Assembly: GCA_023664535.1 (NCBI GenBank)
Contig: JAMPFJ010000023.1
Location: 1-45,710, forward strand
From: Bacteroidales bacterium
GTDB lineage: Bacteria; Bacillota; Clostridia; Lachnospirales; Lachnospiraceae
Length of the DNA: 45,710 bases
Reading direction: 5' to 3'
Part shown: piece after piece, positions 8,452-17,632 of the stretch
How the letters are laid out: each line of letters begins with the position of its first letter
How positions within the stretch are numbered: the stretch's first letter is position 1
Notes under the pieces: model-generated
Told to the model about the DNA's origin: nothing
The model's input: only the letters and a program-made list of their open reading frames with translations
Database searches by the model: none
Program-made: the position numbers and the translations under genes

Positions 8452-8628
8452 TCTTTTATTATTATAGCAGGGTATGATGAAGGGAAAGGCAACCTGTCAC
8501 AAGTCCCATGTCCCGTGGCAGGGGTGAAAGACAGGCAGGGATAATCCCGGAATCCGACAACAGTAGAAGAAAAAAAATATCTCTATGAATTAAGGAAAAA
8601 TGCGAACAGCCACGGGAGACTACAGGAA
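8452..8628. other. Non-coding gap between repeat element and spmB
   Basis: No credible gene, tRNA or strong terminator was seen in these 177 bases. There is an A-rich stretch near 8568-8578, and CCCGTGGC (8513-8520) is mirrored by GCCACGGG (8610-8617). That inverted pair, about 90 bases apart, may be a weak 3' structure of the minus-strand spm transcript. Confidence 0.4.
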
Positions 8629-9159
8629 TTAAGACAAGCATAGATTGGTTATCCAGACGCTGATAAACAGAGAAAAGACGGCGATTACAATGCCGATGGG
8701 TATTGTCCATCTGCTCTTTTTAATTTCGGCGCTCATATAGTAGACAGATACAGTATAGAAAAGTGTTTCGGTACAGCTTAACAGGACGGATGCAGTAAAT
8801 CCTACAGGAGAATCCGTTCCATGGTTTTTAAACAAATCAAATAAAAGACCGTTCGCACCGGAGGCGGAAAACATTTTCAGCAGGGCGAGAGGAATAACGG
8901 CAGCGGGAATCCGAAGCAGCTCGCCCAGAGGGCGCAGAAAATCACAGAGCAAATCAAGGGCGCCGGAGCTGCGGAATACGCCTACGGCAATCAGGAGTCC
9001 GACAATGGTGGGAGCGATTTCAAAAACGGTGATAAAGCCCTGTTTTCCCCCTTTAATAAATAATTCAAATACCGGCTTTTTTTGAAGCAGTCCGTAAAGC
9101 AGGATGTAAAAGATAACAAAGGGGATTAAAAAAACAGATAAAAAATCGAATACCTTCAT
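8629..9159 (-). CDS. spmB: Spore maturation protein B
   Basis: This 176-residue polytopic membrane protein of the SpmB family is, in Bacillus and Clostridium, needed with SpmA for dehydration of the spore core. The conserved gate-domain stretch is near residues 33-60 (KGGKQGFITVFEIAPTIVG), and SASGANGL with the following segments also fits. Length matches SpmB (~178). It lies 17 bases downstream of spmA on the same strand and is surely co-transcribed. It supports a spore-forming host. Confidence 0.94.
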   Translation of the reverse strand: MKVFDFLSVFLIPFVIFYILLYGLLQKKPVFELFIKGGKQGFITVFEIAPTIVGLLIAVGVFRSSGALDLLCDFLRPLGELLRIPAAVIPLALLKMFSASGANGLLFDLFKNHGTDSPVGFTASVLLSCTETLFYTVSVYYMSAEIKKSRWTIPIGIVIAVFSLFISVWITNLCLS

Positions 9160-9176
9160 AAAATTATACCTATCCT

Positions 9177-9788
9177 TTAATGATGATTTTGTTTATCAGG
9201 CATCCCTTTCCGGCAGATAAGCCTGCAGATAATCAGGGCAATAAGTGTGGTGAACAGGGTAGCAATAAGAGCGGGTCCGACAACCGCCATAGGCGCAGGG
9301 CTTCCGTACTGGCTCCGGTAGGCAATCATATTGATGGGAATCAGCTGCAGGGAAGAGATATTCAAAATCAGAAAGGTGCACATTTCATTGCTGGCAATGG
9401 CGCCGCTGTTTCCCCGTTCCAATTCCAGCTGTTTTAATGCTTTCATCGCTTCAATTCCGGTAGGTGTGCATGCCCATCCAAGCCCCAGTATATTGGCGAT
9501 AAAATTGGCGCAGATATAGTTGCTTGCAGGATGCTTTTCGGGGATATGCGGAAAAATCCAGCGCATCAGAGGCTGCATTTTTTCGGTCAGGAACCGGGTA
9601 AGACCGGAACCCTCGGCAACGGATAAAAAACCGTTCCACATGCTGATAATGCCCAGCATGAGAATCAGTAAATCCACGGCGTCCTTTGCAGAGTCCAGAA
9701 TACCGTTACAGACAGCTTCCAGATTTCCGGTAAAAGCGGCGGTAAAAATGCCGATAATTATCATGATTGCCCAGAGATAATTTAACAT
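9177..9788 (-). CDS. spmA: Spore maturation protein A
   Basis: This 203-residue membrane protein of the nucleoside-recognition/gate family is the SpmA partner of SpmB. The SpmA pattern is visible in the opening WAIMIIIGIFTAAFTG, in MWNGFLSVAEGSGLT and in NILGLGWACTPTGIEAMK. A GGAG ribosome-binding site precedes the ATG. It is divergent from abrB, with about 190 bases between them. A sporulation promoter could not be recognised with confidence. Confidence 0.94.
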   Translation of the reverse strand: MLNYLWAIMIIIGIFTAAFTGNLEAVCNGILDSAKDAVDLLILMLGIISMWNGFLSVAEGSGLTRFLTEKMQPLMRWIFPHIPEKHPASNYICANFIANILGLGWACTPTGIEAMKALKQLELERGNSGAIASNEMCTFLILNISSLQLIPINMIAYRSQYGSPAPMAVVGPALIATLFTTLIALIICRLICRKGMPDKQNHH

Positions 9789-9892
9789 GGTGAATAGTCT
9801 CCTGTACCTACTGTAAAATATATGCAGAGGGAGAAAATACTAGAATACAAAAATTGTAAAAATGAACTTTTTGTAAATTATTTATCGTTTAG

Positions 9893-9921
9893 TTGACTTT
9901 AAAATCCATTCGTGCTACGTT
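9893..9921 (+). promoter_or_regulatory. Probable promoter of abrB
   Basis: TTGACT (9893-9898), a 17-base spacer and TACGTT (9916-9921) with extended TG at 9913-9914. It lies about 55 bases before the abrB start. The -10 is weak, the -35 good. Confidence 0.5.
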
Positions 9922-9977
9922 TAGGACATAAATGTGGAAAATGTTCACGCAGGAAGAGAAAGGGAAAGGTGTAATAA

Positions 9978-10235
9978 ATGAAGGCGACAGGAATTGTTAG
10001 GAAGCTGGATAACCTTGGTCGTGTGACGTTGCCGATTGAGTTAAGGCGGAATATGAATATGGACATTAAAGATCCTGTGGAGATTTTTGTAGATGAGGAC
10101 AGAATTATCCTGAAAAAATATGAACCGGCAGATATTTTTACCGGGAGCAGGGATGATTTGATTGAATATCAGGGCAAGATGATTAGCCGGAAAACAATAA
10201 GGGAACTGGCGGAGCTGGCAGGAATAATGGGATAA
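9978..10235 (+). CDS. abrB: AbrB/SpoVT-type transition-state regulator
   Basis: This 85-residue protein has the swapped-hairpin AbrB fold over residues 1-50 (TGIVRKLDNLGRVTLPIELR and DPVEIFVDEDRIILKKYEP). The family binds DNA as a dimer or tetramer and represses stationary-phase and sporulation genes. The start follows GGAAAGG with a suitable gap. In B. subtilis abrB lies between rsmI and metS; here it follows rsmI after the xre/spm genes, but metG is about 22 kb away. Confidence 0.93.
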   Translation: MKATGIVRKLDNLGRVTLPIELRRNMNMDIKDPVEIFVDEDRIILKKYEPADIFTGSRDDLIEYQGKMISRKTIRELAELAGIMG

Positions 10236-10292
10236 AAAAGTAGTGGAAACCAAAGCAAAGGAAATCGTTTTGGTTTCCACTATTTCTTTTTA
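10231..10292. terminator. Bidirectional terminator between abrB and the sensor kinase
   Basis: TAGTGGAAACCAA (10241-10253) pairs perfectly with TTGGTTTCCACTA (10270-10282). An A-run precedes it and a T-rich run follows it, so it can stop transcription from both convergent genes. Confidence 0.88.
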
Positions 10293-10327
10293 CGCGGATA
10301 GGGCATGATTTCCGCATTAGACGAGAG

Positions 10328-13282
10328 CTATTTGCTGCGGTCGTTGAGAATATGCCGGATTTCCTGGCAGAGCTTATCCATATCCACGGGCTTGGCGACA
10401 TGGCCGTCCATTCCTGCTGCAAGACAGGCGGCAATATCCTCGGCGAAGGCGTCTGCCGTCATTGCGATTATGGGGATATTTTTAACGTAGTCCCGCGATG
10501 ATTTGCGTATTTCCATTGTTGCTTCCCTGCCGTTCATGACAGGCATCTGAACATCCATCAGGATGAGTGCGTATTTGCCGTCTGCCGCATCCTGCATCAT
10601 GTCCACGGCGTCCTTTCCGTTTTCGGCATGGTCGGCAGTGATTTCATACATATTAAGCAACTCGCTTATCACCTCCCAATTAAGGTCGTTATCCTCGGCC
10701 ACGAGTATATTTAATCCCTTGATATCGTCGTTTCCGGTTTCTGTAATATCACTGCTTCCATCTTCAATTTTAAGCGCACCCTTTATCTTTTCGGACAAAT
10801 ACGACTTAAACAGGGGCTTGCAAATAAATCCGTCTGCACCGCTGCTTTTCGCATCCTCCTCTATATCCGACCAATCGTAGGCGGTTACAAATATGATAGA
10901 CGTATTTTTGCCTACAATATCACGTATGGCACGGACGGTCTGGGCGCCGCTCATTTCCGGCATTTTCCAATCGACTAGGGCAATAGCATAATCGTTGTCT
11001 GCTTCGTGCCGTGCTTTAACGAGCTCAAGAGCCTTTTTACCGCCGCAGGCGGTTTCCGCCTTTGCCCCCATTTCTTCGATAACGTCCTCCGTGATGGTAA
11101 GGAAGGCTTCATCGTTGTCTACAAGCAGAATGTCTATCGGTGGAAGCGTATAAACATGGTTGTCATCTTCGCCCATGGGCAGTTCGAGCTTTACCGTAAA
11201 CGTAGTCCCTTTGTCCGGTTCGCTTTCGCAGTCTATTGTACCATTCATCAGCATAACCATTTGCTTCACGATGGCAAGTCCAAGCCCTGTGCCCTGTATT
11301 TTATTGGTACGGCTGTCATCGGCACGGGTAAAGGCGTCATACATATGCTCCATATATTCCTGGCTCATGCCAATTCCGTTGTCCTTGACAATATAGGTAA
11401 GCTGTACTGTCTGCCTGTCTGTGTGTTCCTCATACAGGTCAAGCATAATCTTACCGCGGTTTGGCGTATATTTGACCGCATTGCTCAAAATATTGATAAA
11501 TACCTGGCTGACACGCAGTTCGTCGCCGTACAGCATCTCGCAGTCTATGCCGTGAATACGCACATCAAATTCCTGCTCCTTAGACTTTATCATCGGGCGG
11601 ACAATATTGACAAGGTTTTCCACCGTTTTGCGAAGTGAAAAATTAATCGGAGTAAACGTGAGCCTGCCGCTCTCTATTTTGGAAATGTCGAGAACATCAT
11701 TTATCAGCGTCAAAAGGTGTTTGCTCGACAAGGTTATCTTATCAAGGCAGTCATTTAATTTTTCTTTGTCGTCCGTATGTTTTTTGGCGATATCCGTCAT
11801 TCCGACAATGGCGTTCATCGGGGTACGGATATCGTGGCTCATGCTTGACAAAAAGCTGGTCTTTGCTTTATTTGCCGAATCCGCCATGTCGAGTGCATTT
11901 TGAAGTGACATCTGCATTTCTTCCTGCCGCCTGTTGTATGCATGGGATTTCTTTATATAGGAAATAAAAATCAGCGCAAGCACAGTAAAAAATACAATAA
12001 ACACGATTGCGATGAGATAGGCATACTGTTTAAAAAAATCTATCAGCGTAGGCTTAGATTTGTCAATACTCGCATATTGCATCAGCGTACCCGTTATCTC
12101 TTCTCTGTTAATCTGATTTATCATTTTGTCGAGGATTACGGCTAAAATGCTGTTATCCTGATTGACTAACAGGCAAAGCTCTTCGGATTTATCGAGATAG
12201 CTTATATTAAGCTTATCGGCATCCTCATAGCCGCTGAGTATCCGCTGCAATATACTGGAATAACCAATAATACATTTTGTCCTGCCGGATTTTACGGCAT
12301 CTATTGCCGAATTGAAATCCTCATATTCCGTTATAGTGGAATCGGGGTAATTGTTCGGCACATACTCCCTTAATCCAAGGGAGGTTTTGGAAACGGCTAT
12401 GCTCGAGGTGATATCGCTTGTATATTCACCGTGGTAGACAATCATCATCCGGTCCGTAGTCACAGGCTCCGTCTGGCGCAGCCCCTTATTTTCCGCAAGC
12501 CAAAGGTCGGAATACATCGGAAAGCCTATGTCTATGGTATTATTTTTCAAAGCGTCTTCCAAGTCCGCAACATACTCAAAGCATACCGGAACAACCTCTA
12601 TACCGGTAAACTCCTCAAGCGAGCGTATCATTTCACCGGCAAGTCCGATGGGATTACCGTCCTCGTCCTGGTCTGAAAACGGCAGATGGTGACGCGTATA
12701 CCCAAACGCCAGCGTATTTTTCCCCATCAGCCACTGCTTTTCGCGCTCGGTCAACTCCAAAAGTGATGCCTGGCTGTAATATTTCTGGCGCAGTTCCAGC
12801 GTAAACGTTGGGAAAAACGTATCTATCTGCGTCATTGCGTAATCCAGTTCATCAAGCAGTTTGGTATCGGATTTTTTGACGGCAAAATACCTATCGTCTT
12901 CCAGTCCCATGTCCATCGCTGAAAAATTCACTGTATTGGCAAGGGTATCCGTTGTTTTATATGCGCCCGCCATGATATCAATGTCGCCGGCAATCAGCAT
13001 TTGGCGTATTTCTTCCTTGCTGCCGTACACATACTCATATTTCCAGCCTGCAAACGACGCCAGCATCTGGTAATAATCGTATGCGTATCCCGATTTCCGT
13101 ACATCGTCGGAAAAGCCGCTTTGGAATGCCGGTTCATCACCGTCATAATAGCCGATGCGTACCGTTCCCCGCCTTTCGTCTGCCGATTCCGTGGCGGCAG
13201 CAGATGCGGGCATTGCGAAATACACAGTGACTGTCACCGAACAAAGAATAAAAGCAATAATCGGTATGATAAATTTCCTCAT
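10328..13282 (-). CDS. Hybrid sensor histidine kinase with two SBP-like sensor domains and two receiver domains
   Basis: This 984-residue membrane sensor has a signal/TM segment (5-24) and two extracytoplasmic SBP_bac_3-like domains (about 38-145 and 185-400; RIGYYDGDEPAF and LAFGYTRHHLPF openings). A TM helix (about 419-445) and a HisKA domain with phospho-His H483 (SHDIRTP) follow. Then come a HATPase with GTGLGLAIV, a receiver with D771 (LVDWKMP) and a second with D910 (LMDVQMP). Architecture resembles BvgS/EvgS-type kinases. The start at 13282 is chosen over 13288 because AGGAGG lies 8 bases away rather than 2. No separate response regulator or output domain is adjacent, so the downstream partner is unknown. 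It is monocistronic and faces abrB. Confidence 0.92.
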   Translation of the reverse strand: MRKFIIPIIAFILCSVTVTVYFAMPASAAATESADERRGTVRIGYYDGDEPAFQSGFSDDVRKSGYAYDYYQMLASFAGWKYEYVYGSKEEIRQMLIAGDIDIMAGAYKTTDTLANTVNFSAMDMGLEDDRYFAVKKSDTKLLDELDYAMTQIDTFFPTFTLELRQKYYSQASLLELTEREKQWLMGKNTLAFGYTRHHLPFSDQDEDGNPIGLAGEMIRSLEEFTGIEVVPVCFEYVADLEDALKNNTIDIGFPMYSDLWLAENKGLRQTEPVTTDRMMIVYHGEYTSDITSSIAVSKTSLGLREYVPNNYPDSTITEYEDFNSAIDAVKSGRTKCIIGYSSILQRILSGYEDADKLNISYLDKSEELCLLVNQDNSILAVILDKMINQINREEITGTLMQYASIDKSKPTLIDFFKQYAYLIAIVFIVFFTVLALIFISYIKKSHAYNRRQEEMQMSLQNALDMADSANKAKTSFLSSMSHDIRTPMNAIVGMTDIAKKHTDDKEKLNDCLDKITLSSKHLLTLINDVLDISKIESGRLTFTPINFSLRKTVENLVNIVRPMIKSKEQEFDVRIHGIDCEMLYGDELRVSQVFINILSNAVKYTPNRGKIMLDLYEEHTDRQTVQLTYIVKDNGIGMSQEYMEHMYDAFTRADDSRTNKIQGTGLGLAIVKQMVMLMNGTIDCESEPDKGTTFTVKLELPMGEDDNHVYTLPPIDILLVDNDEAFLTITEDVIEEMGAKAETACGGKKALELVKARHEADNDYAIALVDWKMPEMSGAQTVRAIRDIVGKNTSIIFVTAYDWSDIEEDAKSSGADGFICKPLFKSYLSEKIKGALKIEDGSSDITETGNDDIKGLNILVAEDNDLNWEVISELLNMYEITADHAENGKDAVDMMQDAADGKYALILMDVQMPVMNGREATMEIRKSSRDYVKNIPIIAMTADAFAEDIAACLAAGMDGHVAKPVDMDKLCQEIRHILNDRSK

Positions 13283-13453
13283 AAACATAACCTCCTGATA
13301 CCTTGGTGAAACAGTAACCTCCCCCTACTATATTATATTGAAAACCGCCAGTTTTCCATGTGCTGCACCCTTTAATCAAAATTTATGTCTGTATTATGCC
13401 ATAAACAGGGATTTTTATCAAGAACGGACAGAGAATTGCTTTCAATTCCGCTA

Positions 13454-13482
13454 TTGACATCACCCGCCGGGGATTATATACT
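13454..13482 (+). promoter_or_regulatory. Consensus promoter of pckA and its structured leader
   Basis: TTGACA (13454-13459), a 17-base spacer and TATACT (13477-13482). The transcript would have a ~115-base leader containing two inverted repeats: ATTTGC-AG-GCAAAT (13502-13515) and a near-palindrome at 13555-13576 centred on ACATTAT-C-ATAATGT. These may be operator or RNA elements. The rest of the 322-base gap 13283-13604 holds no gene that can be supported. Confidence 0.8.
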
Positions 13483-13604
13483 TAATGTGGCTGCTTTTCC
13501 CATTTGCAGGCAAATACAGGGCTGCAATGGATTAAAGGCAGAAAAACAAGCTATTTCAACATTATCATAATGTGAAAAATAAGAATACAGGAGGATATGA
13601 AAAC

Positions 13605-15293
13605 ATGTCAACAAAAGCAAATTACAAACTTGACGAAATCGGCGCAGGCAAAGTAGGTTTTTCCAAAACCCGTTCGATTATCGAAGCAGCCTTCTACGGA
13701 AATAATGTAGTGAAGGTTAACACCTTAAGAGAAGCTTATGAATTAGCCAAAAATTCTCCGGGAACAATCGTAACGGATATGCCCGTATACCGCGCAGAAG
13801 AAATTGGATTAGATGCAGATTCTAAGGTATTACTGTTTAATGACGGTGCGGTAACCGGACGTTATGCCGCTGCCCGGCGGATTAAGGGTGAACCGGGTGT
13901 AGATGACGTTAAGCTGGATAAAGTCGTTATGGATGCGGTTTATGAGACCCGTTGGAAAACCCTGTACCATGCAGAGGTATTTATCGGTCTTGACCCGGAA
14001 TTTATGGTAAAGGCACATTTATTGATTCCGGAAGGAGAAGAAAATATCCTTTATAACTGGATGTTAAACTTCCAGTATATGTCTGATGAATATATTAAGA
14101 TGTACAAGGAGTCCAAGCCGGTAGGCGACGGTAAGGAAGCGGACATTTATATCTTTTCCGACCCGCAGTGGTTCCCGCAGGAGAGACCGGACGTGGACTA
14201 CAGCTGCTTAAGCGACCCATTAACACTCTGCTATTTTGATACGGATGAAAACTGTGCGGCAATCCTTGGTATGAGATACTTCGGCGAGCACAAGAAGGGT
14301 ACGCTGACCATGGCATGGGCTTTGGCAAACCGTAACGGCTATGCTTCCTGCCACGGCGGACAGAAAGAATATCTTCTGGCTGACGGCTCTAAATATGTTG
14401 CTTCCGTTTATGGTTTATCCGGTTCCGGTAAATCCACGCTTACCCATGCTAAGCATGGCGGTAAATATGAAATTAAGGTTCTGCATGATGATGCATTTAT
14501 TATTAATACGGATACCTGCGCATCTATCGCATTGGAGCCTTCATACTTTGATAAGACGGCAGATTATCCGACAGGCTGTCCGGATAACAAGTATTTGCTG
14601 ACAACCCAGAACTGTTCCGCAACAAGGGACGAGGACGGTAAGATTCAGCTGGTAACCGAGGATATCCGTAACGGTAACGGACGTGCAATCAAGTCTAAAT
14701 TATGGTCTCCGAACCGTGTAGATAAGATTGATGCGCCGGTTAACGCAATTTTCTGGATTATGAAGGACCCGACCATTCCGCCGGTAGTAAAATTAAAAGG
14801 CTCTGCACTGGCATCCGTTATGGGCGCTACTCTGGCAACAAAGACATCCTCCGCAGAGCGTGTTGCCGCAGGTACGGATATGAATGCCATCCGGATTGTT
14901 CCGTATGCTAATCCGTTTAGAACTTATCCGCTGGTAAATGATTATGAGAAGTTCAAGAAGTTAGTGGAAGAGAAGAATGTAGACTGCTATATCATCAATA
15001 CCGGTGACTTCATGGGTAAGAAGGTACAGCCTAAGGATACTCTGGGAATCCTCGAGACCATCGTAGAAGGAAAGGCAAGCTTTGCACAGTGGGGACCTTT
15101 CGAGGATATCGAGATTATGGATTGGGAAGGATTTACTCCGGACCTTAACGATGCAGACTATAAGGCTCAGTTAAAGAGCGCTATGCAGACCCGTGTAGAT
15201 GCGGTAAAAGACTTCTCAGAGAAGAAGGGCGGCTACGATAAGCTTCCGGATGAGGCATTGGCAGCATTGGAGAAGCTGGTAAATGTGCTTTAA
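13605..15293 (+). CDS. pckA: Phosphoenolpyruvate carboxykinase (ATP)
   Basis: This 562-residue cytosolic enzyme interconverts oxaloacetate + ATP and PEP + CO2 + ADP. In anaerobes with high CO2 it often works towards oxaloacetate. The kinase P-loop GLSGSGKST lies near residue 270; RYFGEHKKGT and HDDAFIIN nearby fit the metal and substrate site. ATG 13605 is preferred, with AGGAGG 10 bases upstream. A longer in-frame ATG at 13572 lies before that site. Codon use looks more biased to common codons than in neighbours, which fits high expression. It has its own promoter and terminator. Confidence 0.95.
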   Translation: MSTKANYKLDEIGAGKVGFSKTRSIIEAAFYGNNVVKVNTLREAYELAKNSPGTIVTDMPVYRAEEIGLDADSKVLLFNDGAVTGRYAAARRIKGEPGVDDVKLDKVVMDAVYETRWKTLYHAEVFIGLDPEFMVKAHLLIPEGEENILYNWMLNFQYMSDEYIKMYKESKPVGDGKEADIYIFSDPQWFPQERPDVDYSCLSDPLTLCYFDTDENCAAILGMRYFGEHKKGTLTMAWALANRNGYASCHGGQKEYLLADGSKYVASVYGLSGSGKSTLTHAKHGGKYEIKVLHDDAFIINTDTCASIALEPSYFDKTADYPTGCPDNKYLLTTQNCSATRDEDGKIQLVTEDIRNGNGRAIKSKLWSPNRVDKIDAPVNAIFWIMKDPTIPPVVKLKGSALASVMGATLATKTSSAERVAAGTDMNAIRIVPYANPFRTYPLVNDYEKFKKLVEEKNVDCYIINTGDFMGKKVQPKDTLGILETIVEGKASFAQWGPFEDIEIMDWEGFTPDLNDADYKAQLKSAMQTRVDAVKDFSEKKGGYDKLPDEALAALEKLVNVL

Positions 15294-15344
15294 TGATATC
15301 AGCCGGTTTTTGCAATATTAATCGGTAAAGTTTGTAAGGATAAA

Positions 15345-15397
15345 ACAGAAGCTGCCGCACGCAGGAAATGGAACCTTCGTGCGGCGGCTTTTTCTGT
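15345..15397 (+). terminator. Terminator of pckA
   Basis: GCTGCCGCACG (15351-15361) pairs with CGTGCGGCGGC (15378-15388), followed by five T. AAAACAGAA before it and TTTTTCTGTTT after it extend the stem and make it active in both directions, so it may also stop the minus-strand DUF885 gene. Confidence 0.88.
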
Positions 15398-15405
15398 TTC
15401 GGTGT

Positions 15406-17307
15406 TCATTCGCTGCCCTTCACCATAAATTTTCGCAGGGTGGTAAAATCAGACGGTCCAATATCCAATAATTTCTGATGAAATCCTTTTTCGGAGTAGT
15501 TCTCCATTTCCTGATTCCGGTAAGCTTCTTTCAGGCTCATAATTTCCAGATAACCGATAAAATAACTTAAATAATTAGCGGGAGCCTCCACCACATAGGT
15601 ATAGACGCTTTCGGCATGGTAGCTGTTAAAACCGTTGTCTTCAAAAAATTTCCGGGTATCCTCCAGCGTCCAGCCCTCGTAGTTTACGCCTAAATCAATG
15701 CGGGAGCAAAGGGCAAGATTGATAAGGGTGTCTGCCTGATAAAGGCGGCACAGGGAGTCTCCCTCCAGAGGATAATCCAGAAAAGTAAAGGCATTCATTT
15801 CCACATAGGTTGCCCAGCCCTCCACATAGCCCGGATAGTCCAGTATATGGCGGACGCTGGCGGGATGGGTATCACTAAAATAGACCGTCTGGTAAAGGTG
15901 GCCAGGAAATCCCTCATGGGCTAATGTGGTAAACAGGCTGCCGTTTTCTTCATTAGTATAAAGGGGATTGATATAAATGGTGTTATTGCGGTAGTCGTCT
16001 ATGGCGGGAATCATGTAAAAGGCAGGGCTTAGGGAGGAGGCGAGGCTGTCCGGCACAGTTTTTACCCGGTAGTCGGGCGGGTTTTTTAAGAGCGGGTAGT
16101 CTTCCCGTATCATTAGGGACAGCGCCTCCAAAATGCCCTCTGGCGACTGATAACCGGTTTCCATCGGATGTTCACAGTAGTAAAGATATGCGTTCTGGTC
16201 GGTAAGGGCGATATTTAAAACATTACCGAGCGTCTGCTTTAAGGTTTGGTCGGTCATGGCAATCAATTCCGAAACCGGACGCCCGGAGCCGGTAGCATTT
16301 TGTACCAGCAGGGCGTAGTAGTCGGCGCCCTCCGGAAGTGAGGCAAGCCCATATGATACGGTAGAATCCGGACGGCAGACGGCGGCAGAAGAGCCGGCGG
16401 AAGTCCGGGTATCCGTGCTATTGGTGCCGGCGGAAAGAGTATCTTCTATATAGGCGTACAGCTTTTCATAAGCCGGAAGAACATAATCCTTAATGCACTG
16501 CCGGTTGCGGTGTTCAAAACGGATTTTTGCCTTATCAGACAGTCCGTCAATGGATGCGATACGCTCATTAAAGGTGGCGGTAAAGCAGTTTTCGTCAAGG
16601 GAAAGGCTTTCTGTTAAAGGCTTCATCTTATCTAAGGCTGCCTGCAGCATGAAGTCGGGAAGCCTGCCAAAAATGTCTGCACGGTGCTGCTCGTAAGCAA
16701 TCACATTTTCAAAATAGCCAGGAAGCTGTTTAAGCAGTTTCAGATAGGTTTTTACCTCCTCTTCGGTATGCAGAGGATACTCGCCAAGGGTAACCGGCAG
16801 GTTTGCCTGAACCCCGGTGGTACTGCCGATGAGGCTTTCATAGTAGGCATAACGGGAAAATGCTTTGTTTAGTTCCAGATGGTTTTCGAGAAGCGTATAG
16901 GTGAGCTTTTCCGAGGAGGTGAAATCGGAAACGGAGAAATTTTTCAGGGAGCCGGATAAAAGAGAGAGGAGTTTTTCTTCTGATTTATCTTTTTTGCTGT
17001 TGTGATAATCCCGGCAGGAAAACGAGGACAGGGTAGGGGTAAGCGTGGGAATATCCCAATCGGCAGGATTGTTCAGCTTGTATGCGGTGGTTATGGAGTC
17101 GGCGGTGACTTCATAACAGAACAGAGCATCGGTAAATTCCGAAAAGGAAGAGGCATGTTCCATTTGCGCCAGTAATTTTGTGCGGTAGCTTTCGTTATTG
17201 GTTGGGGAAATAAAGCGTATTCCCAAAAAGAGGGAAAGAATGAGGGACAAAATCAAAAGCGGCAGAAGAAAACAGGTAATTCGTTTATGCGAAGAGAGAA
17301 AATGCAT
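15406..17307 (-). CDS. DUF885 family zinc-peptidase-like protein, membrane-anchored
   Basis: This 633-residue protein has an N-terminal hydrophobic anchor (residues 11-31) and a DUF885 domain. The family's metallopeptidase-like motif HEGFPGH is at 464-470 (two His and one Glu), with a downstream Glu in GYVEGWATYVE near residue 496 as a likely third ligand. Members are thought to be zinc carboxypeptidase-like enzymes; substrate is unknown. The anchored, extracytoplasmic location is inferred from the N-terminus. It is convergent with pckA and divergent from the low-GC protease gene. The family call is strong, the activity inferred. Confidence 0.9.
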   Translation of the reverse strand: MHFLSSHKRITCFLLPLLILSLILSLFLGIRFISPTNNESYRTKLLAQMEHASSFSEFTDALFCYEVTADSITTAYKLNNPADWDIPTLTPTLSSFSCRDYHNSKKDKSEEKLLSLLSGSLKNFSVSDFTSSEKLTYTLLENHLELNKAFSRYAYYESLIGSTTGVQANLPVTLGEYPLHTEEEVKTYLKLLKQLPGYFENVIAYEQHRADIFGRLPDFMLQAALDKMKPLTESLSLDENCFTATFNERIASIDGLSDKAKIRFEHRNRQCIKDYVLPAYEKLYAYIEDTLSAGTNSTDTRTSAGSSAAVCRPDSTVSYGLASLPEGADYYALLVQNATGSGRPVSELIAMTDQTLKQTLGNVLNIALTDQNAYLYYCEHPMETGYQSPEGILEALSLMIREDYPLLKNPPDYRVKTVPDSLASSLSPAFYMIPAIDDYRNNTIYINPLYTNEENGSLFTTLAHEGFPGHLYQTVYFSDTHPASVRHILDYPGYVEGWATYVEMNAFTFLDYPLEGDSLCRLYQADTLINLALCSRIDLGVNYEGWTLEDTRKFFEDNGFNSYHAESVYTYVVEAPANYLSYFIGYLEIMSLKEAYRNQEMENYSEKGFHQKLLDIGPSDFTTLRKFMVKGSE

Positions 17308-17632
17308 AGAAACTCCGGAGCAGTTTTCTTCTATATATATGCAGGGGCGGGGGAAAATATGAGGGGTGTGGGGGGGGATACCGATTTAGGATAAATGAAG
17401 AATATCTTAAGAATGATGAAAAATATAACTATGTATTGAACTTTAAGGATTAAAGTGATATTATTTCCCTGTAAAACTATAAAATGTAATAGCTTGATTG
17501 AAATAAAAATAGAAAGCAGTCTAAGTATGAGCAAATTTATTCATATTATTTATCATTATCAGGAGGTGAAAATAGTGTTTGTTTTATAAAAGCAACAAAT
17601 TTGAATATTTTTATGTAAAGGAGAGAAAAGAA
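17308..17632. other. AT-rich intergenic region with G-run cluster
   Basis: This 325-base gap separates two divergent genes. Near the DUF885 start there are four G-runs on the plus strand (17344-17347, 17349-17353, 17363-17366, 17370-17377), a possible G-quadruplex. From about 17400 onward the DNA is strikingly AT-rich. A strong AGGAGGTG (17561-17568) is followed only by a GTG-TTT-GTT-TTA-TAA mini-frame or by a TTG reading that merges with the next gene. No further gene can be supported. Confidence 0.6.

Noticed and set aside
17527..17589. Short frame with AGGAGGTG near its end, or a GTG mini-frame, before the papain-like gene
   Set aside because: The products would be 4-20 residues with no conservation evidence; the gene itself has a better start at 17633.
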